Source: Candidatus Pelagibacterales bacterium (GTDB taxonomy: Bacteria > Pseudomonadota > Alphaproteobacteria > Rickettsiales > UBA1997). From it: a stretch of DNA of 9,951 bases. The notes below the pieces were generated by a model. That model was not told the DNA's origin. It saw only the letters and a list, made by a program, of their open reading frames with translations, and searched no databases. The position numbers and the translations under genes were made by a program. Of the stretch, positions 1-6,925 are shown in pieces. The DNA is taken from contig VHBV01000039.1 in the NCBI GenBank assembly GCA_016882165.1, forward strand, positions 1-9,951, read 5' to 3'. Position 1 is the stretch's first letter, and every line of letters begins with the position of its first letter.

Positions 1-1
1 A

Positions 2-169
2 GAACTTGTAGAATCAGCAAATTGCAATATTCTCTACCTTCCACCATACAGCCCCGACTTCAACCCAATTGAACAGAAGTGGGGCCATGTAAAAAATTTG
101 GTGAAGAAAATTAGAAACAAATTTGAGAATTTTAATGAATGTTTAGATATGGCTTTAATGGGAGTATAG
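2..169 (+). CDS. IS630-family transposase, C-terminal fragment (5' part outside window)
   Basis: An open frame enters from the left edge and gives 55 residues before a TAG stop. It contains the motif LPPYSPDFNPIEQKWGHVK, which is the signature of the third catalytic block of IS630/Tc1-mariner DDE transposases (DDE_3 domain); the Glu of NPIE is the expected third acidic residue. The remaining tail is a basic helix (KNLVKKIRNKF) and a short end, so the C-terminus looks complete. Such enzymes catalyse cut-and-paste transposition, typically at TA dinucleotides. The rest of the protein, and so whether the element is intact, lies outside the window. I could not identify the right terminal inverted repeat in the roughly 35 bases after the stop. 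It converges on the ankyrin gene on the other strand. Confidence 0.88.
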   Translation, partial: ELVESANCNILYLPPYSPDFNPIEQKWGHVKNLVKKIRNKFENFNECLDMALMGV

Positions 170-203
170 ATTTATGTTTTGGTATATATTATCCCAATAA
201 CAC

Positions 204-242
204 AAAAAAAGCGTGTTTCCTGAAAAGAAAACACGCTTTTTT
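204..242. terminator. Bidirectional rho-independent terminator between transposase and ankyrin gene A
   Basis: The 8-bp stem GCGTGTTT (211-218) pairs with AAACACGC (229-236) around a 10-nt loop. It has seven A on the left (204-210) and six T on the right (237-242), which extend the stem and supply a U run in either direction. It lies between convergent genes, 35 nt after the transposase stop and 25 nt after the ankyrin stop on the other strand. It can therefore end transcription from both sides, including the whole leftward mnhE-to-ankyrin block. Confidence 0.85.
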
Positions 243-266
243 GAAAATAAATAAGACTATTTAACT

Positions 267-1505
267 TTATCTATTTTTTTCTGAAGAAAATTTAAATCTT
301 GACTTAGAAACAAGTTCTTCGTTTTTTGTTACAGAAACTTCTGGTTCCATATTTTTTACTTTTTTAACCTGATCTATTTCAACTAAGTTTTGAATTTCAA
401 CATCTTCTTCATCTTTCCAGAACATCAACCAATCAAAAAAACCTTTTTTCTTTACTATTTGTTTCTCTGACTTGTTTTCTTTTTTAACTTCTTGCGAAAC
501 TTCTAAGCTTTTGTCTGGTATATTTGAATCTACTTTAGGTAATTCAACTTTTTCTTCCTTTGATTCTTCTTTTTCTTGATAATCAGAGCTTTCTTTCTCT
601 ACTTTTGTAAAAACATATTTCTTTGATGGCTGACTTGATTGTTGTTGTTTCTGTTTTTTATCATCAGCATCTTCCAAAATTGTTTTTATACTTTTTTCAA
701 CCTTATTAGAATCTTCAGATATTCTAGAAATAGAATCTGAATAAGTTGGTTTTTTAACTTCTTCTCCTTGTTGAAATTTAAATTTCTTACCATTTAGCTC
801 AGTAATTAATGGCATATTTTCTTCAACAACGGTTGAAGAATCATTACTGCTTTGATTATTGAAACCAATTTCTTTATCAGAGATTTTTCTATTCTGGTTA
901 CCATTTTCAACTCTATCTAAAGCATTCTCAAGAATTGACTGAGAATCTTTATTATCATGATTTCTAGCAACAACAAAAGCATCATTAATTTGTTGTCTTA
1001 AAGTAATTTTATCTGAAAAATGATTCATTCTATCCAATATCAGAATCAGAAACAAACATTCATTACAATCAGAAAAGGAAGCATGTATAATTGCAGATTC
1101 ACCAAAATAGTTTATCTTTGATGTGCTAGCGCCATTATTTAATAATAAGTTCACTATATCTTTATTCTTTGATAAAGAAGCTCTCATTAAAGGTGTCCAA
1201 CCTTCATTATCTGAAGAGTTAACATTGGCACCCTTCTCTACTAAAACTTTTGCAATTTCAAAATCAGAAACACGAGCTGCAATATTTAGAGCTGTTGCTC
1301 CTCCTAAATTTTTTTGATTTACGGTTGTTGGATTATTTCTAGCAAAAAACCTTACTCCTTCTAAGTCACCATCAATTGTCGCAGACATCAAAGATGTTAT
1401 TCCTCCAAACTTATCAGAAGAACTTAAGTCAATTTGAGAATAAGCGTTAAAACTAGAGCAAAAAGAAGCCAATAATAAACCGCTTTTTAAAATATTTTTT
1501 CTCAT
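267..1505 (-). CDS. Exported ankyrin-repeat protein A with long charged C-terminal tail
   Basis: The 412-residue product begins with a Sec-type signal peptide: MRKN, a hydrophobic stretch at about 8-20, and a likely cleavage after AYS at residue 23. Ankyrin repeats follow at about 34-166. Repeats 2 and 3 are clear (GATALNIAARV..AKVLVEKGANVNSSD and GWTPLMRASL..IVNLLLNNGAS); the first and fourth are degenerate. From about 200 on, the protein is low-complexity and rich in K, E, S and Q, probably disordered, with an amphipathic patch GFFDWLMFWKDEED near 355-368. Ankyrin repeats bind other proteins; the target is unknown. The signal peptide points to periplasm, envelope or secretion. It is the last gene of the leftward block, 43 nt after ankyrin gene B and followed by a strong terminator. 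An AAGG lies only about 1 nt before the ATG, too close for a normal ribosome binding site. No enzymatic domain is visible. Confidence 0.85.
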   Translation of the reverse strand: MRKNILKSGLLLASFCSSFNAYSQIDLSSSDKFGGITSLMSATIDGDLEGVRFFARNNPTTVNQKNLGGATALNIAARVSDFEIAKVLVEKGANVNSSDNEGWTPLMRASLSKNKDIVNLLLNNGASTSKINYFGESAIIHASFSDCNECLFLILILDRMNHFSDKITLRQQINDAFVVARNHDNKDSQSILENALDRVENGNQNRKISDKEIGFNNQSSNDSSTVVEENMPLITELNGKKFKFQQGEEVKKPTYSDSISRISEDSNKVEKSIKTILEDADDKKQKQQQSSQPSKKYVFTKVEKESSDYQEKEESKEEKVELPKVDSNIPDKSLEVSQEVKKENKSEKQIVKKKGFFDWLMFWKDEEDVEIQNLVEIDQVKKVKNMEPEVSVTKNEELVSKSRFKFSSEKNR

Positions 1506-1548
1506 GCCTTTTTATGTAAAAGTTGTTAAAACTCTAAAAGTAATATAT

Positions 1549-3150
1549 TTAATTCTTCCATCTATCTTTTAATTCTTTAATTAAAAGTTGAGAACTTGGA
1601 TCGTAAGGTTTTTCAACCCAAGGTTTTGCTCCATGCTTTAATAGATATTTAATTATAATATCTTTTTTATGTCGGTAAGCAATCGCAAGAGCACTAAAGC
1701 CATCTTCATCCATCGCATTAACGTCAACTCCTTTATCTATTAAGAACTCAACAGCAGGCAAAAAACCAACTCTAGCAGCATGCATTAAATAAGTTCTTTT
1801 GAAAGCGTCAACATAATTAACATCAACATTATTATCTGACAATAACTTTAAAGATTTTGAATCAGCTAATTCAATAACAATTTCAAGCGGCGTGTAACCC
1901 AAAGAATTTGCTAAATTTGGATTTGCACCATTAAGTAGTATTGATGCAATAATATCATGCTTCTGAGATAAAATACTGTAGGTCAGAATTGTATCACCAT
2001 TTTCATTTCGTAAATTAGGTTGCCCTATTTCGTTATACATACTTTTAAAATATGAAATATTATTGGATGAAATTGATTTAAAAAGATTTTCAACTTTATC
2101 TTTATATGTCAAAATTGAAGGAATATGAAAATTATCTTCAGTTCTCAGAGTTTCCATAATTGGCTGAGCCGGCATTTCGTAAGAAACAAATTTATCAATA
2201 TTTCTTTTTCTTGGAGTTACAACTTCTTCTTCTCCAAAAGCAAAGTAACTTGGTTTTGAGTAGTCAATCAAATATTTTTGTCTCAGTTTTTCTAATTTTT
2301 CCGATCGTGCTTTTTGTTTTTTCTCGTTTGCAATCCTTTTTTTCTGAGCAGCAATTTCAGATTTAGATGGTTTTTTTTCTTCAACTTTATCTTCTTTAAC
2401 TTCGTTTTTTTGAGAATCAGATTGTAGATTTAATTTGTCTTCCACTGGCAATTTTGTTTCAACTGGCAATTTTGTTTCAATTTGTGAAGGAGTTTTATCA
2501 CTTTCTGATTTTACTTTATTATCAGAGACTTTAGCAGAATTAACTGTTTCTGATTTTACAGAATCTGTAGTAAATGAAGTTGTTTCTTTTGGTTGGTTTT
2601 TTTGCAAATTTTCTGAATTAATATTTTGCGGTGAATCTAAATCTTTTATAATCACATTACTCTTTGCATTATTTTCTTTTATCTGATTGCTTTCAGTTAT
2701 AGCCGTTGTTTTTATTTCTTCTTTTTTCTTATCACTTTTTTCCAAAATTTTATCTTGAGCTTTTTTTTGATTAATAACTGAATTTGATGGTAATTTTGTT
2801 ATTTCTTCTATTTTTGGTGTAACTAATTTTTGATCAGCAGGCTTTTCTATTTTTACTTCTGTAATTGAAGGCGAAGAATTTTTAACGGCAGATGGTGAAG
2901 TTGAATCTTTTTGGTTTTTATTTGCAGAACCATTTTCTTCAACATTATCAAGTCCAAGAGATTCCAGATCAACTTTCACATTGTTTGTTGAAAAAGGATC
3001 CATTGCTTCTTTTTGTTTTAACAAATCTTTTGTTAGATCTTCCAAATTATCAGGTTTAAAATCGGGCGTTTTTACTAAATTTGGCGCAGCAAAAACTGTA
3101 TTAATAAGTAGTAGGTTTATAGTAATTATAGTTATGATTTTACTTATCAT
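1549..3150 (-). CDS. Exported ankyrin-repeat protein B with long disordered N-terminal region
   Basis: The 533-residue product starts with a signal peptide: MISK, a hydrophobic run at about 5-20, and cleavage probably after VFA at 19-21. Residues 25-260 are low-complexity, rich in K, S, E, N and T. A basic, probably helical segment follows at about 264-292 (KKRIANEKKQKARSEKLEKL). The C-terminal part, about 351-516, holds roughly five ankyrin repeats, for example GYTPLEIVIELAD..NNVDVNYVD, TYLMHAARVGFLPAVEFLIDKGVDVNAMD and GFSALAIAYRHKKDIIIKYLLKHGAKP. The order disordered-then-ankyrin is the reverse of its downstream neighbour. The ATG abuts the TAA stop of yidD with no intervening base, suggesting translational coupling. 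Function is unknown; a protein-binding role at the envelope or in the host is inference from the fold and signal peptide. Confidence 0.87.
   Translation of the reverse strand: MISKIITIITINLLLINTVFAAPNLVKTPDFKPDNLEDLTKDLLKQKEAMDPFSTNNVKVDLESLGLDNVEENGSANKNQKDSTSPSAVKNSSPSITEVKIEKPADQKLVTPKIEEITKLPSNSVINQKKAQDKILEKSDKKKEEIKTTAITESNQIKENNAKSNVIIKDLDSPQNINSENLQKNQPKETTSFTTDSVKSETVNSAKVSDNKVKSESDKTPSQIETKLPVETKLPVEDKLNLQSDSQKNEVKEDKVEEKKPSKSEIAAQKKRIANEKKQKARSEKLEKLRQKYLIDYSKPSYFAFGEEEVVTPRKRNIDKFVSYEMPAQPIMETLRTEDNFHIPSILTYKDKVENLFKSISSNNISYFKSMYNEIGQPNLRNENGDTILTYSILSQKHDIIASILLNGANPNLANSLGYTPLEIVIELADSKSLKLLSDNNVDVNYVDAFKRTYLMHAARVGFLPAVEFLIDKGVDVNAMDEDGFSALAIAYRHKKDIIIKYLLKHGAKPWVEKPYDPSSQLLIKELKDRWKN
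2444..2479. repeat. 18-bp exact tandem duplication within ankyrin gene B
   Basis: The 18-bp unit ACTGGCAATTTTGTTTCA occurs twice head to tail (2444-2461, 2462-2479). Being a multiple of three, it duplicates six residues in frame, giving ETKLPVETKLPVED around residues 225-238 of the disordered region. It indicates slippage-driven length variation in this part of the protein. Confidence 0.9.
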
Positions 3151-3372
3151 TTACTTTACTGGATTATACCTATCTTTTTTTGAGAAAGGATGACAATTTA
3201 AAATTCTCCAGATTCCAAGAAAAGAACCTCTTAACAATCCTTTTTTATTAATTGCTTCTATCATATAATTTGAGCAAGTTGGTTCAAATCTACACTTGTT
3301 AGAACCAATTAACAAAGAAAAAACTTTTTGGTAAATTTTTATCAGCGTAATCAATATTTTTTTCAAAATCAC
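3151..3372 (-). CDS. yidD: Membrane protein insertion efficiency factor YidD
   Basis: The 73-residue product matches the small YidD family. It has an N-terminal amphipathic/hydrophobic helix (about 1-22), the signature CRFEPTCSNYMIEAI (Cys27 and Cys33) and the later NCHPF block (Cys60, His61, Pro62), ending with a divergent DRYNPVK where the family usually has GxDPV. YidD is a peripheral inner-membrane protein that assists YidC/Sec-dependent insertion. The start is GTG at 3370-3372; no ATG, GTG or TTG lies upstream before an in-frame TAA, so GTG is the only usual start codon. The gene is not next to rpmH, rnpA or yidC, where it sits in many bacteria. It lies 31 nt after ligA, and its TAA directly touches the ATG of ankyrin gene B. 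No Shine-Dalgarno sequence is visible. Confidence 0.95.
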   Translation of the reverse strand: MILKKILITLIKIYQKVFSLLIGSNKCRFEPTCSNYMIEAINKKGLLRGSFLGIWRILNCHPFSKKDRYNPVK

Positions 3373-3403
3373 TACTAGTTTTGTTTTTTTGTATTCTTAC
3401 TTT

Positions 3404-5503
3404 TTACTTGAGCATTTCCAGCCACTGACTTTCATTTAAAACTTTAACTCCAAGTTCTTGAGCTTTTTTAAGCTTAGAGCCAGAATCTTCGCCAGCAACA
3501 ACAAAATCCGTTTTACTTGAAACCGAACCAACAACTTTCATACCCAAATCTTCTGCTCTTTTTTTCGATTCAGCTCTGGTCATAGTTGATAAAGTACCAG
3601 TAAAAACAATAGATTTAGAAGACCAAATTGAAGACGAGTTTTTCAAAATTGCATTTTCAATATTTAAAAATTTCTCTAAGTCTTTTAACATTTCTACATT
3701 TCTTACATCACGAAAATAATCGACAATTGCACTAGCCATTTTTTCCCCAATTCCATCAATTGCAACTAAATCAATAAAATCTTGATTCTTTGATAATTCA
3801 TCATGATTTAAATTTGAAATATCAATCATTTTATCGCGAAAATTTTCATAGGAAATAAAGTGCTGAGCAATCACTTTTGCTGTAACTTCTCCAACATGTC
3901 TTATACCAATTGAATATATAAGCTTCTCTAAAGAAACTGTTCTTTTTTGATTTATTGCTGCAAATAAGTTTTGAGTTGATTTTTCTCCCCAACCTTCTTT
4001 TTTAATTAAGGGATTAGAAATTGTTTTTTCAATTTCTTCTAGTTTAAAAATATCAGCAAAATTTTTAACTCTTCCTTCATTAAAAAAGTTTTCAATTTGT
4101 TTTTTCCCAAGACCAGAGATATCGAAAGCATCTTTGGAAACAAAATGCTTCAAAGCTTCTTTTAACTGAGCTTCACAAGACAAACCATTCATACATCTAA
4201 GTACTACATCTTCATCAACTTTTCTTACTTCAAAACCACAAACTGGACAATTAGAAGGAAAAATAAAAGGCTGTGATTCGGCTTTTCTTTTAGAAAAATC
4301 AACTTCTAAAACTTGAGGAATAACGTCACCAGCTCTTTGGATTAAAACTACATCATTTATGCGAATGTCTTTTCTAGAAATTTCATCTTGGTTATGCAAA
4401 GTGGCTCGCGAAACCATAACACCACCAATGTTAACTGGCTTTAATACCGCAACCGGAGTAAGTGCGCCAGTTCTACCAACTTGAATTATTATATTTTCAA
4501 TTTCAGTTTTTGCTTTTTCAGCTGCAAACTTGTGAGCAATTGCCCATCTTGGACTTCTGGCAACGAAACCAAGTCTTTCTTGTAAATTAAACTCATTCAC
4601 TTTGTAAACCATACCGTCAATATCATAATCAAGCTGATATTTTTGGTCACCAATTTTATTATAAAAAGTCATAACTTCATCAACACTACTACAAAGTTTT
4701 GAATTTGCTTCAGTTTTAAAACCATATTGCTGCAATTTTTTAATTAGATCAAACTGCGAATTGCAAACAAAATCTTCTGAATAATCACCAAGTGAATAAC
4801 AAAAATAGCTCAAATTTCTTGATTTTGTTATATATGGATCAAGTTGTCTTAAAGAACCAGCAGCAGCATTGCGAGGATTAGCAAAAATTTTACCACCCTG
4901 CTCTTCTTGTCTTTTATTCAAATTTTCAAAATCTTGTTTGGTCATGTAAATTTCACCACGAACCTCTAAAACTTCTGGGGCATTTTCTACATTTAATTGA
5001 TGAGGAAAATTGTTAATCATTCTTACATTTTGCGTCACATCTTCACCTTCAAAACCATCGCCTCTTGTTGCAGCATAAACCAAATTACCTTTCTCATAAC
5101 GTGCAGAAAATGACAAACCATCAATTTTAACTTCACAAAATAACTCTAATTTTGTTTGCGACGAGAAATTAAATAAGTCTAAAGCTTCTTCTTTTTTATC
5201 TAAACCAAGAAAACGAGCTATACGGCCAATAAAATCTTCAACATCTTCATAAGTAAAAGCATTAGCCAATGACAACATTGGCTTTTTATGTTGAATTTTG
5301 CCAAATATAGAAAGCGTTTTACTTCCAACTTTCTCACTTTTCTCAAAAAATTGCGGAAAATTAGTTCGATATTCTTCTAACTTTTTTCTTAATTCATCAT
5401 ATTTAGCATCAGAAATTAATGGAGCATCAAAACTATGATAAGCTTCATCATGCTTTTCTAATTCTGCTTTTAGCTTTTCAATTTCAATTAAAACTTTATC
5501 CAT
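3404..5503 (-). CDS. ligA: NAD-dependent DNA ligase LigA
   Basis: The 699-residue, apparently full-length ligase seals nicks in DNA during replication and repair using NAD+. Domains in order: the N-terminal Ia domain with HDEAYHSFDAPLISDAKYDELR (about 18-39) for NAD binding; the adenylation domain with the catalytic lysine K126 in EVKIDGLSF, TRGDGFEGEDVT and NPRNAAAGSLRQLD; the OB-fold with GRTGALTPVAVLKPV (about 343-357); a four-cysteine zinc finger (C419, C422, C437, C443); helix-hairpin-helix repeats (about 450-610); and a C-terminal BRCT domain (about 625-699, IVFTGTLSTMTRAE). All key residues are present. It follows the MnhE-like gene by 14 nt and precedes yidD by 31 nt. The A/T-only leader before its ATG carries no Shine-Dalgarno sequence. 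Confidence 0.98.
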   Translation of the reverse strand: MDKVLIEIEKLKAELEKHDEAYHSFDAPLISDAKYDELRKKLEEYRTNFPQFFEKSEKVGSKTLSIFGKIQHKKPMLSLANAFTYEDVEDFIGRIARFLGLDKKEEALDLFNFSSQTKLELFCEVKIDGLSFSARYEKGNLVYAATRGDGFEGEDVTQNVRMINNFPHQLNVENAPEVLEVRGEIYMTKQDFENLNKRQEEQGGKIFANPRNAAAGSLRQLDPYITKSRNLSYFCYSLGDYSEDFVCNSQFDLIKKLQQYGFKTEANSKLCSSVDEVMTFYNKIGDQKYQLDYDIDGMVYKVNEFNLQERLGFVARSPRWAIAHKFAAEKAKTEIENIIIQVGRTGALTPVAVLKPVNIGGVMVSRATLHNQDEISRKDIRINDVVLIQRAGDVIPQVLEVDFSKRKAESQPFIFPSNCPVCGFEVRKVDEDVVLRCMNGLSCEAQLKEALKHFVSKDAFDISGLGKKQIENFFNEGRVKNFADIFKLEEIEKTISNPLIKKEGWGEKSTQNLFAAINQKRTVSLEKLIYSIGIRHVGEVTAKVIAQHFISYENFRDKMIDISNLNHDELSKNQDFIDLVAIDGIGEKMASAIVDYFRDVRNVEMLKDLEKFLNIENAILKNSSSIWSSKSIVFTGTLSTMTRAESKKRAEDLGMKVVGSVSSKTDFVVAGEDSGSKLKKAQELGVKVLNESQWLEMLK

Positions 5504-5517
5504 TTTTATTATTTTTT

Positions 5518-6003
5518 TTATATCTCATCATCATTAACTTTCGTCAAAGATTTCACAACTTTATCAAAATCAAAACCTTTAAAATAACTTTTGCTTACAG
5601 AATAAACCAAAAAATTATTATCACTACAATCAAGACAAGTTAAACCAACCGTCATATTTATTGTTGCAATCATCATAAAATTATTAATTTTTTCCTCTTT
5701 TATCTTAAAAACTCGTTTTGTTGCACGAAAATCTTTACTAGCAAAAGCTAAAATTAGCAAAAATTTTAAAGATCCCAAAAAATTTCCAACATATATTGAA
5801 AGAAAATGACTATAAAAATTTACGTGCAAAAAAGGGAAATCCGACTTTTTATCAATTAGCTTAATCTTGTAACAAATTAAGCTTACTGAAGAAGAACAAA
5901 TAATTCCCAAAAAAGCAAAAAGCCAAGAGATATTCTCTGAAAAAAGCATTAAAACTGACCAAATGCTAAATAAAACTAGAAATAAATTGAAAATATTAAG
6001 CAT
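5518..6003 (-). CDS. MnhE/MrpE-like cation antiporter subunit E family protein
   Basis: The 161-residue product has hydrophobic segments at about 4-20, 25-46 and 62-88, then a soluble C-terminal part. The part ATINMTVGLTCLDCSDNNFLVYSVS (residues 113-137, read in two blocks) corresponds in position and pattern to the MnhE family block N-S-x-T-x-T-P-G-T..D..D..L.VH.L, though it is divergent (VG where PG is usual, VYSVS where VHAL is usual). Family members are subunit E of multisubunit Na+/H+ (Mrp/Mnh) antiporters in the inner membrane. No other Mrp subunit is visible in this window, so its complex must be encoded elsewhere or it acts alone. It is the first gene of the leftward block and faces ribH across a 175-nt spacer. 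A TATATT on its strand (6012-6017) is a possible -10 but has no good -35. Confidence 0.68.
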   Translation of the reverse strand: MLNIFNLFLVLFSIWSVLMLFSENISWLFAFLGIICSSSVSLICYKIKLIDKKSDFPFLHVNFYSHFLSIYVGNFLGSLKFLLILAFASKDFRATKRVFKIKEEKINNFMMIATINMTVGLTCLDCSDNNFLVYSVSKSYFKGFDFDKVVKSLTKVNDDEI

Positions 6004-6087
6004 TAAGTAAGAATATAATTAATTAGAAAAATTTGGTCTTTATTCCTTAATAATAAAAAAATACGGAACAAGCCTTCTCCAACTTTG

Positions 6088-6117
6088 TTGAAACAAAAAA
6101 ACTTATATTATTATATT
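6088..6117 (+). promoter_or_regulatory. Candidate sigma-70-type promoter for ribH
   Basis: TTGAAA (6088-6093) and TATATT (6112-6117) are separated by 18 bp and lie about 60 nt before the ribH ATG. Both boxes are close to the TTGACA/TATAAT consensus. The surrounding DNA is very AT-rich, so chance matches are common and the call is tentative. I saw no riboswitch-like structure (for example an FMN element) in the 175-nt divergent spacer. Confidence 0.38.
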
Positions 6118-6178
6118 AAAGGGAAATAGAAAAAAAATTTATTCATTAGAAATTTACAAATAAAAAACCAATCAAACA

Positions 6179-6601
6179 ATGACAAAAGTTTTAATTATTC
6201 AGGCTGATTTTTATAAAGATATCTCCGCACTTTTACTTGAAGGTGCAACAAGAAAGATTATTGATGCTGGTCACCAATATGAAGTAGTAACAGTACCAGG
6301 AGCATTTGAAATTCCTGCAGTAATAGCATTTGCTAAAGATTCAAAGAAATATGACGGTTACATTGCATTGGGCTGCGTAATTCGTGGAGAAACAACTCAT
6401 TACGACTATGTTTGTCTTGAAAGTGCAAGAGGTTTAAACGAACTAGCTTTTAAGGAAAAACTGGCAATTGGCTATGGAATTATAACTGTAGAAAATGAAG
6501 AACAAGCAATAGCAAGAGCTGACATTAATAAAAAAGATAAAGGTGGTTTTGCAGCTAATGCCTGCTTAGAGATGATTAAGTTGAAAAAAATGTTTTCTTA
6601 G
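6179..6601 (+). CDS. ribH: 6,7-dimethyl-8-ribityllumazine synthase RibH
   Basis: The 140-residue protein catalyses the penultimate step of riboflavin synthesis, joining 5-amino-6-ribitylaminouracil and 3,4-dihydroxy-2-butanone 4-phosphate to give lumazine. Visible family motifs are an aromatic pair in DFYKDI (10-15), VPGAFEIP (39-46) and GCVIRGETTHYDYV (65-78) with the catalytic His74. Further on, YGIITVEN..EQAIARAD (99-115) and the KGGFAANACLEMI end follow. It is shorter than many homologues (about 155 residues) because it begins almost directly at the VLII strand and lacks the usual N-terminal extension; no in-frame alternative start is supported upstream. No other rib gene or nusB neighbours it. 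The stop is TAG and the downstream sequence passes directly into repeats. Confidence 0.96.
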   Translation: MTKVLIIQADFYKDISALLLEGATRKIIDAGHQYEVVTVPGAFEIPAVIAFAKDSKKYDGYIALGCVIRGETTHYDYVCLESARGLNELAFKEKLAIGYGIITVENEEQAIARADINKKDKGGFAANACLEMIKLKKMFS

Positions 6602-6634
6602 TTTTTTATAACTTTGGTCATTATACCGTAAAGA

Positions 6635-6671
6635 GATTGCCACGTCGTGCTTCGCACTCCTCGCAATGACG
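6635..6671. repeat. Palindromic dispersed element, copy 1
   Basis: This 37-bp element runs from GATTGCCACG to GCAATGACG. Its centre GTGC-TTC-GCAC forms a hairpin, and its flanks ATTGC and GCAAT pair as an outer stem with an internal loop between. It closely resembles short palindromic repeats that I recall as dispersed in Rickettsiales and some other genomes. Being just downstream of ribH, it may also act as a transcript end or RNA-stabilising hairpin. Confidence 0.8.
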
Positions 6672-6682
6672 ACTGAGAAGAC

Positions 6683-6780
6683 ACATCGCAATGACAAACC
6701 TCCTAATTCACCATCGCAAGCAAGCAATTATACATCGCAATGACAAACCTCCTAATTCACCATCGCAAGCAAGCAATTAT
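6683..6780. repeat. Exact 49-bp tandem duplication
   Basis: Two identical 49-bp units lie head to tail (6683-6731 and 6732-6780), each starting ACATCGCAATGACAAACC and ending AAGCAAGCAATTAT. The matching region of copy B (from 6991) has only one unit, so this is a length difference between the two long repeats by one tandem unit. Confidence 0.95.
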
Positions 6781-6818
6781 ACTCACCTCATCATCACCGA
6801 GTAAGCCATTATTTTCCT

Positions 6819-6875
6819 ACCTCGTCATCGCGAGCGAGCAATTACTTTACCACCTCGTCATCGCGAGCGAGCAAT
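6819..6875. repeat. 33-bp direct repeat of the core motif
   Basis: A unit starting ACCTCGTCATCGCGAGCGAG begins at 6819 and again at 6852, giving a period of 33 bp; the second copy is complete to GCAAT at 6875. It is the cleanest version of the core in the window and is close to the 34-bp unit of the array at the right edge. Confidence 0.9.
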
Positions 6876-6894
6876 CTTGCGAAGCGTGGCGATC
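6856..6894. repeat. Palindromic dispersed element in opposite orientation
   Basis: The segment runs from CGTCATCGCGAGCGAG to GCGTGGCGATC. It reads like the reverse complement of the elements at 6635-6671 and 6943-6979, whose complement starts CGTCATTGCGAG and ends GTGGCAATC, but with a different centre (CAATCTTGCGAA). It therefore lies as an inverted copy between the two direct ones. Confidence 0.75.
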
Positions 6895-6925
6895 TTATCT
6901 TACTATGACTTTTGGCTTTTTTGCT

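Larger units (their letters stand above)
6618..6829. repeat. Long direct repeat, copy A (212 bp, contains internal 49-bp duplication)
   Basis: This segment begins TCATTATACCGTAAAGAGAT and ends CCTCGTCATC. It matches copy B at 6926-7088 throughout, with about four substitutions (ACC/ACT, AGAG/AGGG, CTCACC/CTTACC, CCTACC/CCCACC). The only length difference is one extra 49-bp unit in copy A. The near-identity points to a recent duplication or gene conversion. Confidence 0.92.

Noticed and set aside
1123..1317. Short + strand frame inside ankyrin gene A
   Set aside because: It is antisense to the ankyrin repeats and has no independent homology or start context.
2160..2686. Two + strand frames inside ankyrin gene B
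   Set aside because: Both are F/L/S-rich translations of the complement of K/E-rich coding sequence and mirror the low-complexity region.
2981..3193. + strand frame across the yidD-ankyrin B junction
   Set aside because: It is antisense to two well-supported genes and has no recognisable features.
5419..5643. + strand frame across the mnhE-ligA junction
   Set aside because: It is antisense to the conserved N-terminus of LigA and shows no domain.
6004..6178. FMN riboswitch or small RNA between mnhE and ribH
   Set aside because: The 175 nt are A/T-rich with no conserved paired stems; only loose promoter-like boxes can be supported.
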